From Pempheris klunzingeri (taxonomy: Eukaryota; Chordata; Actinopteri; Acropomatiformes; Pempheridae), in the NCBI RefSeq assembly GCF_042242105.1, contig NC_092024.1, forward strand, positions 9,511,501 through 9,575,500: a stretch of 64,000 nt of DNA, read 5' to 3'. Position numbers and translations under genes: made by a program. Shown piece after piece: positions 13,101 through 38,116 of this stretch; position 1 is the stretch's first letter, and each line of letters opens with the position of its first letter. The notes beneath the pieces were generated by a model that saw nothing but the letters and a program-made list of their open reading frames with translations, had not been told where the DNA came from and did no database searches.

Positions 13101-13550
13101 CGCTGATGAAAATCTGCAAAAAGAAGGGATGTTAAAATTGAGTTTTTACGCATTTTTTTATTAAGGCCTAACCAATGTCACGTTTTTGCCACCACTCTCA
13201 CCAAAGTGCTTGTTCAAAGAAAGCAGATGGATGACTAACACCTGGTCTGAAACGGACTGCCACTCTAAATGTTTGTGTCTGAAAGAAAAATTCTTTGAAA
13301 CTGATGTCAATGTTAGCCAAATGACCACTCTGCTTCTTTTACATTTCCCGTTGTGTGTCTGGAGTAAGGTGATGATCTTGAATTTTATATCCTGTGGATT
13401 AATACTGGAAGTACAAGATAACCTTAGGTGTAGAAACAGTAGCTTTTCACATTTTATCATGTTTTAATTGAGGACATTTTACATACATTTTAGTCAGTTT
13501 GTGTGGTGCAGTTGTACCCAGTTTAAAATAAATGCCTGCCTTAAAAGGTA
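10133..13550 (+). other. klhl28: klhl28 3' untranslated region (probable)
   Basis: This gene-free stretch of about 3.4 kb after the stop codon ends near the first good plus-strand AATAAA. It contains long T runs (about 10586-10604, 12426-12439, 12518-12530) and a GT microsatellite at 12886-12906. Small open frames in it are unsupported. A long 3' UTR is expected for klhl28, but transcript extent is inferred from the polyadenylation signal alone. Confidence 0.5.
13527..13532 (+). terminator. klhl28: AATAAA polyadenylation signal, probable klhl28 end
   Basis: Canonical AATAAA in the sense of klhl28, followed by T/G-rich sequence. It is the first convincing signal after the stop codon. Confidence 0.5.
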
Positions 13551-14474
13551 CCGTCTGCTTTTATGTGGCTTGTGTTATACCTGTTCATGCGGTGCACACA
13601 GGTGCAACAAAAAAATCAATACAAGTGTACTCCAAAATATTTGTATTTGCATTTTAAAGACAGTCTTGGCATAGAAAAACAGCAATTGAAAACACATCAG
13701 AATCCTTTTCACAAACCTTGCTTAGCAGAGGCACTCTGTGATACCAGTGAGGTTAAAAACTATTTAAAAAACTTTATGTAAATATACATATTCCCTGTGT
13801 TCGCACCTGTAGTGTGTCAAAATGTTTGAATTCAGTCAGTATATGAAGTATCTGCCCTCAATCTCTGTATTCTAACATTCACTCACTATTAAATACGTTT
13901 CCCCAATTTAAGCATCTTATCAAAAAACAACATAAACCTGAAATGGACCTCAACTTTTTCTGATTGTTTCTTCTCATGAGATCACAGAGCAAATACAAAA
14001 AAGCACCTGTTTAATTTTGGGACAAGGCTGAAATGCAACCATGGCATTTTTAAAATCACATCAGTCTCCCCTGTGCGCCCGGCAGCTGTATATACACGTG
14101 ACGGGAATTATTCACTAATATTGTCACGTATGCATATCAGCCCAGAACTATTATAGTCCATTATATTCTTGGATTCCAAGCATGCCCGAAAAAGAAATAT
14201 TTCCATTTAGCAGAGTAAGCTCTCTGCAAGCATTTAGGTGAAACGGAGCATGTGTCGTTCAGCACTCATACGGCTAACAGAGGAAGCAACAGCTGACAAG
14301 AATGAATGAAAAGAATAAAAGAAAAAAAAACAAACAACTGAATGATAAGTACAGAAACATGATTACAGTCATTCATGGGATCATGACAAAATAATCACAG
14401 AAAGGGTGGATGAAAGCTCTCGCTCTTGCGTGTGACTCCTGCTCATCCGCGAGCCGTCTAGTGATACGGTGAGT
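13551..14474 (-). other. c14orf28 3' untranslated region and convergent gap
   Basis: Gene-free interval between the end of klhl28 and the c14orf28 stop codon, presumed to hold the c14orf28 3' UTR. I do not see a perfect minus-strand AATAAA close to the stop; the nearest variants are of ATTAAA type near 14008. No open frame is supported. Confidence 0.4.
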
Positions 14475-16542
<2,068 letters not shown>

Positions 16543-17173
16543 AGCTCTTCGTGTTTCTTCATGTCTCACGGCGGACTTACAGACAGATATCCGAGTAGAG
16601 TAAATTCTAGCACTTTCTAATGAATATCTGAGCGGTGACACTTTAGCGAGCACCAAAACAATCCCGATGAGCCGTCAAGTTGCGCCCATATAAACACTGT
16701 TGTGGGTTTTCCTGGTGGATAATCTACGCGGTGTGTAAATATCGTGCTGCCCTCTGCTGACGCTCGACGTAATTACGTCCTCTGAAGTCCCGCCCCTTCC
16801 CCCGCCCCTCGTGGGTGGTATAGCAGAGCGAGGAACGCCATTGGCTTTGAGACTCTAATAACGTGTTATAAAAGGCATGTGATTGGCTGACAGAGTTGAC
16901 AGTTTTACAATAGCCACGCCCCTTCCCGTCACCACGCCTACTGCCGAGCCTCCGCTCTACGTTCAACGCTATTCTCGAAAGTCAGCACGCTGGTTTTCAG
17001 CCGCAGTGCAGCGTTTGTGAATGAGATCTGCGCACAACACCTTCACCCCGGACGCTGTTTGAATAGTCTGAAGTTTTTGGCAGTCCTGTGGTCCCCGCCA
17101 CGCTCCTCTTCTCTTCAGCCAGTGTGTGCAGGAGATAGCAGCACCTCGAAACACGGACTTTCAGGACCAAAAG
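16543..17173. promoter_or_regulatory. Divergent promoter shared by c14orf28 and mthfd1
   Basis: Only about 630 bp separate the two start codons. The interval contains paired GC boxes (CCGCCCC, 16790-16809), two ATTGG (inverted CCAAT) boxes at 16840-16844 and 16882-16886, a TATAAAAG at 16867-16874 in the mthfd1 direction, and another CACGCCCC motif near 16915. CCAAT and GC boxes are typical of bidirectional promoters. Transcription starts are not visible from sequence. Confidence 0.65.
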
Positions 17174-28153
<10,980 letters not shown>

Positions 28154-28915
28154 AGCAGCCCTCTGCACTCTCGATGGTAAGGAGGGTAGTTAAGAAAACA
28201 CAGATACTAATCTCATTCTGGGGCTGACAAAGACGGATGATAACTCTTAATATCGTGCCCTTGTTTGTTTGTTTTTTTCCCTACTCTTTAGACTGCTGAG
28301 CCTTAATGAGATGTGATGGACTTATAACTGGAAGTGACTCAAGCTTGTCTGCTGGTGCCATTTGTTGTTTTTCACTAAGACACTGACATCTGTAAATAAC
28401 TGATTTGCTGCTGATGGGTAAATCTAGAAACTCAATTAACCACATAACAGTGTGTCCCCCTGAAATTGCCAGTCTGTGATTTTCACAAATGGGAAATGTC
28501 CTATTGCCAACGGTTACAGTTACATTACTCGCTGCACATAAATGTGCCCTTCTTGTATTTTCACATCCCAGAACCCCCAGTGACAAGAAGAGAGACTGTT
28601 AAGTGGCAGATCTGGAGTCTTGCATTAACTATGTGTGTATATTTGGTGAGGAGCTTCTACTGCAAGCCATTGTCTTAAAAAAATCCACTGATCTGTTTGT
28701 GCTTTTGGGATCAATTTATTGTTAAAAACGTCTTTACATAAAAATAATGTTTGTTTTTCTAAATGTTTTTGAGCCCCACATTTCCTCTTTTTCCCGTCCT
28801 GTATTCAAATTGAATATTTGTCCAACACTACTGTAAAACTGACATAATGTTGAAAATCAACAGTCTCCACTTTTCAGCCAGAAAATATCAAATAAAGTGT
28901 CCTTGATGGAAAGTG
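28154..28915 (+). other. mthfd1: mthfd1 3' UTR with a spliced noncoding last exon
   Basis: After the stop codon there is a donor (GATG|GTAAGG, near 28178) and an acceptor (CTACTCTTTAG, ending near 28291), so the 3' UTR probably continues in a separate exon. This runs to the AATAAA at 28891-28896. Confidence 0.6.
28891..28896 (+). terminator. mthfd1: AATAAA polyadenylation signal of mthfd1
   Basis: Canonical AATAAA, about 740 bp after the stop codon in the sense of mthfd1, followed by a TG-rich stretch. Confidence 0.7.
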
Positions 28916-29140
28916 ACATATCAACCCTTTTGCTATTTTTTACTCTTTTTATCAAATCTGTTCTCAAGCCTTTCTCTGCAGCTGATATTTAGTTTAATTA
29001 TTCCTGCAAGTTTTCTGTTAAAAATATTCACCTGAACATTTTAATACTTAACTAGTTGTTGTTATAGTTTATTTCTCTTTTTCTCTGTGCTTAATTTCTT
29101 ACTAATTCTTCTTCTTCTTCGACACCTTCGACTTCAACTA

Positions 29141-29429
29141 GAGGGGTGTCAAGGACTCCCTAATTAATAAAAAAAAAAATCAGGCTCTGGATCAACATAT
29201 CATAAGATGTAGTTTCAGGGAGCCCCATCTGGTAAGATGTAGTTATTCCAGACTTGTCTATACTACAGATTGTCAGCGTGACACCTATGAACAAATTCCC
29301 ATACATTCTGTCATTGGGCTAATTTCTAGTCAATCAAATAATAGTGAAATTATAACCTTCCCCACTTGTCTTGGGGACCCCCCTCAAGGACCCCTGGGAG
29401 TCCCTGGACCCCAGGTTGACAACCGCTGA
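29141..29429. repeat. Old interspersed repeat with GGACCCC ends
   Basis: The left end (GAGGGGTGTCAAGGACTCCC) and right end (GAGTCCCTGGACCCCAGG..TTGACAACCGCTGA) match a short repeat common in teleosts, often written GGACCCC..GTTTGGGAACCGCTG. It is diverged. Confidence 0.45.
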
Positions 29430-29607
29430 ATGCCACCCCCACATTTTACTGCAAAAACATATTAAGTATGTGACAAATAAATGTTTGAGTGTAAAGTAAT
29501 AAGTAGTAGAAAATTTAGTAGATTTCATAAGAAGTCATAATAGTTTTTGTGCATCTCTGGATGTCCTGACGGTGAGCGATGACGGCTGATGATCCCATTC
29601 AGTAGAA

Positions 29608-29930
29608 ATGAATTCAACAGAAAGGTGAGTGTGGCATGATTGCATGCTGGGAACTTGTCTTCCATTCTTCACAATAAGGCATCCTGACCTCACAAGTCAC
29701 AAATTAATCAGGAAATGCTTTCATATTATTTGGTTGATTATATATTTTTTTCCAGTGGCTGTCTTGATGTTGCTGTGGCTGTTCACTGGCACGGCAGCTG
29801 TTGGCATCTTGCAGCCTGTCAGTCATTGCATCACTATGGTAACCAGTGTCCCCCGCTGCTGTTGGAGATCTGTCGATTCAAAGGTTGGACACACACGGCG
29901 TTATGCAGTGGAATCAGCAGAGATAACTGA
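29608..29930 (+). other. Speculative two-exon small reading frame
   Basis: ATG at 29608 is followed after 17 nt by a donor (AAAG|GTGAGT). A good acceptor (TTTTTTTCCAG, ending 29755) opens a frame that stays open for 175 nt to TGA 29928-29930, three bases before a further donor (CAG|GTAAGG). Spliced length is 63 codons. I do not recognise the product, which is Cys- and His-rich with no domain visible. It could equally be part of a noncoding transcript or chance. Confidence 0.2.
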
Positions 29931-31711
29931 CAGGTAAGGAGTAATGATACATGCATGCATATTATCTTCAGCTGAAATAAGTAAATTGATGATCATAGTG
30001 AAAACTTTTCCTCACAAATCACAGTGAATGCAATTTGTTTGTGTGTGTCATTGAGAATACCCACCGGCTACACTGAACATTAATGGTCTTGAAAACATAT
30101 TTTATTCTTAAGTAACAGATGTATGTACTATAAACATTCATCACTGAGGTAAAACGAGACAGCAGTGTTCAGAAAGGTCTACGCAGCACTTTGACCAAAG
30201 GAGAGTGACTCAGTGATGCACAGACTGTCGGCTGTGAAACAGTAACAGATGGTGGATGAGTGTGACTAACTGCAAAGTGGACATAAATTGTGTCTTTTGG
30301 TGTTTGGGGGGAACTAATAGTAAACACAAGCCTCTCTGTCGGCAGGAAACCAGCCGAGGATTATCTTAAATATCGGTGACGGAGGATAGAAAATGCTCAG
30401 GAGAAAGCTGACTTGCTCTAAATGTCTGCACATGTAATATGACGGAAATTTCAATGCCAAGCTGTGAGGAGAAAGTCATTGATGCAGCTGAAATGATATA
30501 TAGAGTGTCCCTCAGAGCCCTGAAACAGTGCAGAACATAAATCGTCTGTGGAGGAGAAGGAAACACTTAAAGATATTTAAATTCCTCAATCAGCTCATTC
30601 GTGTTCCTAAACTCTTGTCAAAAGTCAAATCAAATCTTCAGGGCAGGAAAAGTCTCTGCAGCCAAAAGCGTTCTGGAGGCAGAAACCGAAAAAGCCTTGT
30701 ACCTTCTTCCAGGAGTGTTTTGGAGAAGCTATGGAGAACATCTGTGAGGAGTTGAGAGTCCTGGCAATTGAAAATGCCGATGAGTTATGATCCCGAGCAC
30801 ATGCCCAGAAACTGAGGTAAAACAGCACCGTCCTGAGATGCTGTGTGCTGACAGACATTAGAGATCAAGGCATCACCTTCACACGTAGGTAAAGACATGA
30901 AAGCGATGGCGAGTCCTGCTAGAGTGTGAATGGTGATGGAGAAACTCAGGTGATCCCTCAGTCTCCTGCGTCAGGGTCACGGCCACCCTCAAAATGTGGA
31001 CAATTTACACAAGCAACGAAGCACGAACACCCCTAACGTCACCTCAAAGAGAACTACGTCACAGAATCCAGATTAGACAAAGCGAGATTAGACAAGATTG
31101 GACAGTGACTCATTCTCTGTTCACCAGAGTGCTGCCGCAGAAAATGACACAGACCCAAAGGGAAATAAAACACCAGCCGGCTCTGTGACACATGATGCTG
31201 CTGTTGTGGAACATTCACACTCGAACACATCTGGTGCTAGTTTTTTATGTAATGATGGTACACTCTGAGCAAAAAATGCAGAGCAGCAGTGAGAGGCAAG
31301 AGAGCTTCTCCTAGAAACACAATGCTGTGTGGTTCAGGTTGCAAAAAACATGATGGTGAAAAAGTTTACAGATGAACTGCTGGATACAGCTGCAGCTACA
31401 GCAGCTGCCATCGTGGGATTAATTAAAATCAAAACAGCTTTTTCCGCATTGGAAGGTAACTGTGTAGAAGAGAACTGGGTAAATTGTCTATTATGAAGTA
31501 TTGTGTGTGCCATTTTGATACTTATACAAACACCATCAGTAACAAACACCACATCATCATACTCCTCTGTGACAGAAACCACTGCGCATGTTAACACCGC
31601 AGTGGCTTTTGACTTGATAAGCCAAACCCAAGACACGGAACTATAGAAGCCCACATGCAAACAAACAAAAAGACATCTTGCTTTCTTCTGGATTAGTTTA
31701 TTAGAGATGCA

Positions 31712-31717
31712 TTTATT
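31712..31717 (-). terminator. AATAAA polyadenylation signal of the small gene
   Basis: Minus-strand AATAAA 51 nt downstream of the stop codon; a second copy lies at 31697-31702. Confidence 0.55.
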
Positions 31718-31767
31718 CTTGACAAGCACCGTAGTTATCACAGAATGATGACTCAAGGAGTTCTTCG

Positions 31768-33150
31768 TCATTTACTCTTGCAACAGCGGCCACCACGTTG
31801 TCCATGACCACCACGACTTTCTTTCATTTGTTGTCCATATTCCCTTCCTCCTTTCTTTCCTCTGTCCTGTAAACAACCACGATAAGAATTATTGATTTCT
31901 GATGATTGATTACAGAGTCTCTTGAAGCAGAAATATAAATGGCTGTATAGTTTGAATTCAAATAGGCTGAGAAACTCCTGCCTTTTTACATCTTCCTCCT
32001 TCCTGTAAAAGACAATGGGGAAATTAACACAGGAGTGCTAGAACGTTGCCAGTAAGGCAAAACAGCATGAAATGCACATCAGGAAGAAGAAACATGTCTT
32101 ACTCCGTCTGACTCAGAAGATCCGGTGCTTTCCTCTTCCTCACCTGGCTTCTGTTCCACCTTCTCCTGAGGGAGGGAAGCAGCTTCATGAGCACATGTTT
32201 CCCTGCTGTTAGTCACAGGTCTAAAGCACTGTAAGATGGCTAAATGACTCACCTCTTTTTCTTGCTTGGCTGTGACGGAAGGACAAAAACCAAGTGTCCA
32301 AATTAATGTGACAGTATATTTAAATTCAAACACTTCACTTTAAACACAAATTCTCTCCTGTAAACTGCAGATTTCAAGTAAAACCATCAAAGCTTCGGCT
32401 TGAAAGGTGGATTTCTTGTATATAGTAATAGATATAATAACAAAACCCAGGTGTAATTAAAATTAGATATCAGCTTAAAAGGCAATCATAGTTTAAATGC
32501 AGTTTAAAAAGATTCTGCATCTCCACAGCACATGGCATCTAAAGACAGACTGAGACAGACTGTCAGATCTGCGGTGCTGCAGTTTTATCTACCGTCTCTT
32601 ATTGCACCGTCCTCTGAGGATACAGGTTTCACATGGAGGCTGAACGCCCACTTCACACTCACACAGTAACAAACATGGATGCAAGGAGAAACTGACGGCA
32701 GAGCTGCAACTGTGACCACTAATTCTGCCTGTTTGAGCGGTAAAGCTGAGAAAAAATAACAGAAGTTTCTGATTGAGCTGCCGGCGCTTCATCTAGATGC
32801 TCCATGGTGTGGTGGCCTTAATCTGGTATGGTTCTTTTGGCTTTATTACTGAAACACCACTTATGGCAGAAGTACACTCAAAGGCACTGGAAAATGAAGC
32901 GTTGTGTTTGGAGTAGGAGCACCGTCGCCAACGGCACAGGAAGAAAACAAAATTCTATCTTCTCAATTCTATTTAATGGTCAAATATGTCAAATTAATTG
33001 CAAAATGAACTCTTAACTTAATTAAGTTGCTGAAGCTGCATCGGTGGGCAGTATTCCCAGGCTAAGGTGATAGATATCATTCACAGTTTTGCACATCATA
33101 ACATTCTTAAAAGATATGACAGTTAATCAAAGAGACTCACGGTCACTCAT
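31768..33150 (-). CDS. Unrecognised small acidic-basic protein, five exons, at the PHGR1 position
   Basis: I do not recognise this gene. Coding segments in transcription order are 33141-33150, 32253-32269, 32103-32165 and 31768-31866, each with AG/GT borders and joining in phase to 62 residues. A noncoding first exon ends at 33291 (CTCCAG|GTAAGT). The N-terminal half is acidic and Lys/Glu-rich (MSDPKQEKEEKVEQ..), the middle is GEEEESTGSSESDG, and the C-terminal third is Gly/Arg/Lys-rich ending GGRCCKSK. There is no signal peptide or membrane segment. A possible extra micro-exon (6 or 9 nt, EED-type) lies at about 31988-31997. Two minus-strand AATAAA signals follow 51 and 66 nt after the stop. 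Gene order puts it where human has PHGR1, between the DISP2 side and CCDC9B, on the matching strand, but sequence similarity is not evident. Splicing and polyA signals argue for a real gene; function is unknown. Confidence 0.55.
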
Positions 33151-35668
33151 TTTGTCTTGTTGACAAGTGCAGTAGAGAGTCTCTTCTTGGGGAAAAGAAA
33201 AATGAAAGGAAGGATCTTTAAATTTGACATATTTCACTCCTAGCAGTCATTCCAAGTAATCAACAAAACCCAGCACTTACCTGGAGCAGATATCAAACTG
33301 ACTGGTGTCTAACGTGTGTGTTTGGTCAGTATTTGTATGTGAGATGAGGAATATGGGTGTGTTAGTGCTGCGTGCAAACCACATGTATTGAAATGTGACT
33401 GACAGAACTGACAGTTCCTCCTCAGGAGATGTAATGCAGGACCTTCAGAGAGCAGGGGCGTAACCAGAGGGGTGAAACTGGCCCATCCTTAACATTATTG
33501 TTCTACTCTGAATCTCTGAATCTTTTCACAGAAAACATACGCTGTATGTTGCCTGGATCACATATTACAACAGATGATAATTAATGAGCATATTAAAGTA
33601 TATATTCTTTCAAAAGTCGCGTACTGGAACAGATTTTAATCTGTTTGATTGTAATCCTCGCTGAGCAGCAGCATTCACTCAAGCAACATAAGCAATGCCA
33701 CACTGTAAAAGTACTCAATTACACGTAGAAGTCCTGAATGTGTCATTATACTGAATGTCACACAGGCATCAGCAGCAAAATGTTCTATAAGTATGAAAAA
33801 TAAAAGTGTATCAGACTGTCGGAGAGTCATATTATTGGATTATTGTTACTGATGCATTACTGTTAACATACCATTGAAATTAACATTTTAATGTGTTATT
33901 AGTTGAGGTAGAGCTGATTTAAAGTATTTTATACACTGTTAGAAGGTTAATCTATTATAATACATCACATTTTATAAGATGATCGTATGTTTTAGATTTA
34001 TTATTTGAATATGTTTTTATTTTTGTATGTAAAGTAGAGCACAAGTTGCTTATGAGTAAAGAAGATTGATGATGAATGCAAACACAGTAACACCCAGGTA
34101 AAGTGTTATAGTAACCACTGTAATAGCAAATAATAGTAGAAGCAATATTAGAAACACCACCCTGCTGCTTGTCTTGATGTCTACAATAATTATACAGGTC
34201 ACGACTCAAAAGGACACACCTTTCACTGTCTTCAGGCATTCATGCAAAACTGGAAGTAAAATGCCACATGAGGTGACCCAGGCAGAGTAGACAGACAAAC
34301 AGTTGTCTGATGAGTGAGGACAACCGTACACGGCCAAATTATTATGACCTGACGTGATCTGCTTTCTGTGTTCTGATCTGCTCATGTTCATCTGGCACCT
34401 CCTCGTGTCAAACCTGAAAGAAATGCTGGATTTGTGCTCTAACTCAGCGAAGCTCGTCATAAACGGGGTGTGTTTTCATCTGAACGCGCAATAATTTGTG
34501 TTTCTACATCGTTGTGCAAACCTTGCTTGCTCACTAATAACCTCATACACAAAACACCTATCAAATCATATTAAGTTGTGAGAGATGACCTGAACTGTGA
34601 AGCACGGGGCAGGAAGCTGAAGACGCAGTGCTGCATAATCACTCTCTCATAATGTAGATAACTGCAACCCGTTGTGACTTCAGATAATTGCTGGTCACTA
34701 AATAAAGTTGTCAAACAAAGTGGAAAGCAGGTGCCCTTCACTGCCAGTCAGACTGCTGGCAAAGCATGCACTTCTTTCTAATCAAGCTCATCATTTTGTT
34801 TTTAAGGATGTTTCACTGAGAAACACTTTATTACACTTCATTATCAAAAACCTGTTGTGTTTGATGCTGCAGGAGGACATGGTTAATCCCAGTTTACAGA
34901 GAACAGGGGTCCCTGGTGGTGAGGACGCCTCCCACATGAGTGAAAAGTGAAGTGAGGAGAAAAAAAAGGGAGAGACTGCACATCCATTTCTGATTATATA
35001 AAACAGTGAGCCTGGAATGTTGCAACCATGCAACGCATTCCTTTGGATCATTGTTTGTTTTCATTAGTCAACTAACTTTATTTCAATTTCATATATTATA
35101 AAAAAGAATATTTATACTTTAAAATAATAATAATAAAAATAATATAGCATTGTGGAATATATTTTTATTCTATTATTTGTATGTTTTAAAAAGCAAGAAT
35201 AGCCTGTATCAGTCCATAGTTTCTGATAGGGGTACAGATGCCTCATTTATGTTATTTAGACCTGTTTTGAGGAAAAGGGACATTTTTCAGCTGCAATGTT
35301 TGCCTTATGTTTGATTCCTTGACAAATTTGTTCAACATTTTAGGGGAAATGCAGTGTCTGTCTTAATCATACAAGATGTCACACCACAGATTCATTAAAT
35401 CCTATCAGTTCTCACTTACAGGATTTTCTTGAAGTAGGTCAGGCCCAGTACTTCCCATTCATTATCATGTTCAGTAGGTTTAAATCGCTGGGGTCAACGT
35501 GAGATGTTTCATTTGAATTTGACAGGATTAAAGATGTTTTTATCACAGAGGCTCCTGTTGATGAAGGATTTGGCGCCACCCAGCGGACACGACGTGAAGC
35601 TGCTGTTTGTCTCTGATGCCGCTTCTGCTGTTAGCGTGATGAATCCAGCTGATGTGGAGGTCAGTACA

Positions 35669-35716
35669 TCTATCTATCTATCTATCTCTCTATCTCTCTA
35701 TCTATCTCTCTATCTC

Positions 35717-35763
<47 letters not shown>
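35669..35763. repeat. (CTAT)n/(CTCT) microsatellite
   Basis: About 95 bp of CTAT units with CTCT interruptions, long enough to be highly polymorphic. Confidence 0.92.
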
Positions 35764-36671
35764 CAGTCTTCCTAATATTAATGTAATAATAGTTTTTAAT
35801 GTAGCTTTTGGAGGACAGGGCCAATAAGGCAGTTCATACAAAAATAGACTATATATAAAATATATAAACAACTATATAACAAATATAGTTCTAGCTCTAA
35901 TCAATCAAAGTGGGGAAAAAAAAAGTCACTGCGTCACTTCTGGCTCCAAAATCAAAATGGCGGTTTTGAAAATGCTCAACTCGACACTCAATATGATGGG
36001 TGAGGCCTATATAAAACCAATGACATCAACAAGCATGGCGGTGTTAGCATTTAGCTCAAAGCACCGCTGTGTGTAGGTAGAGCTTCCAACATGGCTGCTG
36101 TCTATTAATTAAGTGTTGTTAATTGACGTGGAGCCTAATTGACCCTCAGGTTACAACAGTTAATCATGTCTGTTGACACTGTCCCCACAGCTGGTTCATG
36201 CTAGTAGATGCCTTCAGCTGAAACTAAAGCTCATAAACTGAATCACAAGGTTGAAGCTCAACTACTTAGTTCACCATTTAGTGCAGCAATTTCCAGGTAT
36301 TAACATGTCAGAGGCCCACAGAGCTTCAAACACAAACATTCGTCTTAAAGACATTTCCTCCGTGGATTCTAAAATAACTCAAATACTTCAAGGCTGAAAT
36401 ATTTTGTAAAGAGCTTAGCAGGATCGGTCCGTGTAGAATGTAAACTACGTGGACTCGTGTGGCGGAAAACGTCACTTTCAAAGATGTGTTTGCTCCCATG
36501 ATGCTCTGCAGAGAAGTGACTCCGAGTCTCCACAGAGTGGCTTCACCTCTGCGTCTCTCCTTGAGCATTTGTCTGCCTGTTTGCTGCATGTCATTAGTTC
36601 TCAGACGCAGCTTCGGCAAAGGCAGCACGCCGTGCATGAAGAACTGTGGGAAATTCAGCAGGCAAACCCCT

Positions 36672-36717
36672 CACACACACGCACACACACACACACACAC
36701 ACACAGACACACACACT
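36672..36717. repeat. (CA)n microsatellite
   Basis: CA units with single interruptions over about 46 bp. Confidence 0.9.
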
Positions 36718-37560
36718 CCACCACCTCCCTCCCAGTGTTTAGGAAGCTTCTTTAGTACTCTGAACATGTAGTCTGGAGCTCGTAGGAGATGCAGCTGAGA
36801 GAAAACAGCACACGCATCTCATTTCTGATGTCTGGATTTATAGAGTGACAGAGTTTGATGGGGATCCTCCGTCAGACTGGGAGTGACTGGTGAAGCTTTT
36901 CAAAAATGTCGGATTTATTTATTTATTTATTTTTTACATCAATTCCTCTTTTTCCCCCTTCTAGTCTGATAGGGACACAAAAATATACCACGAAGAAGAC
37001 GCACGCTACAGAATTGAATGTCTACAAAACGGAGACAAAAACATCTCTTTTCTTTTGTGTCTTTACCAAATGGAAATCAAAAACCTTCATTTAACCACAA
37101 ATTATCAGTGCCCACCAGCTCCATGTGCCTGATATACCTACAGAGTAAGTCTGTGGCTTCAGAGAAGAAAGAACAAATAAATTAACAAACAATCACATTA
37201 TGGGTGTTATTAAACTATCATCATATTACCACCAGCGTTTTATTTGAAACAAGAAAAAAGTAGAATAGTATAGATTTGTTGTGACACATTTACACACACA
37301 CACACACACACACAAATTATTATTATTATTTTACCGTAGTGTTAATTAGGCAGTGGTGCTAATTCACTTCAGAGTGTGTGTTGTGTTTGAGGGGAGGCTG
37401 ACAGGATTTAACTAGCATGCTTTGAGCCGAGGATAAGTGAGGAGGGGAAAGAGCAAGTGCTTTAGAGAGGGAGTGAGAGCATATGTGCAGGAGGGTGGGA
37501 GGGTTAGAGGGAGAGGGAGAAAGAGAGAGGGGGAGAGGGATCGAGAGAGAGAGAGAGAGA

Positions 37561-37756
37561 GAGGGGGAGAGGGAGAGGACAAGCGGATGGGTGCTGTGAA
37601 ATCCGTTAACAGGGGAGCTCTGTGCGTTTGTTAGACGTCTTGGCTGCTTGCCCAACTTGGCTCATTGTAATCGAGGCATGATCGTCGACTCCAGGCAGCC
37701 CTCTCTGCCGCCTCGGCTGCCTCGCGCCTGGACCCAGCCCAGCTCTCACCGCTGAC
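37561..37756 (+). promoter_or_regulatory. ccdc9b: ccdc9b leader and promoter-proximal region
   Basis: The GA-rich tract is followed by a CpG-containing segment (CTGCCGCCTCGGCTGCCTCG near 37707) that leads into ATG 37757. It is taken as the 5' UTR from its position; the transcription start is not visible. Confidence 0.4.
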
Positions 37757-38075
37757 ATGGAAAGACCCGTGAGTGCCTTCTCTCTCCTTCCCCTCTCTCC
37801 TCTCATCCCACACTCTCCAGCTCTCTCTGCTATTAGGTTTCCCCCTCTCCCTGTTCTGCTCTGTCGCAGATTCAGCTGTGGCTGCATGCAGCGTTTCAGT
37901 TATGTTTCTGGCTCTTTCTCTCCCCCGTTGTAGCTCCTGTAGGTGGCAGGAACGCTGGGCAAGGAGGAAGCCTTGGCAGCGTTCTCTCTGCAGGGCCCCC
38001 TCCTTCCCTCTGCCTGCCTGTCAGGGCAATGGGTGCTGTCCGCTGGCAGACCCACAACGTCTCTGTGTGTTTTGT

Positions 38076-38116
<41 letters not shown>

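Larger units (their letters stand above)
28916..31690. other. Intergenic region after mthfd1
   Basis: No recognised gene. It contains an old repeat at 29141-29429 and a speculative two-exon reading frame at 29608-29930, both listed separately. The part from 30.0 to 31.3 kb has only short open frames without homology or splice support. Confidence 0.5.
33292..37560. other. Intergenic region between the small gene and ccdc9b
   Basis: No gene supported. It contains microsatellites at 35669-35763, 36672-36717 and 37292-37313. At about 35925-36080 there is a repeat-like stretch with CAAAATGGCGG and CATGGCGG motifs. The GA-rich tract 37495-37580 borders the ccdc9b leader. Open frames near 36459-36755 run into the CA repeat and are not supported. 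Confidence 0.5.

Noticed and set aside
30528-30900. Overlapping short frames suggesting a gene remnant between mthfd1 and the small gene
   Set aside because: No consistent splice pattern and no recognisable domain on either strand.
35504-35827. 107-codon plus-strand frame
   Set aside because: Half of it is translated CTAT microsatellite; no homology.
36459-36755. Frame beginning MAENVTFKDVFAPMM upstream of ccdc9b
   Set aside because: It looked like a protein start, but it runs into a CA repeat, has no supporting splice sites, and resembles no family I know.
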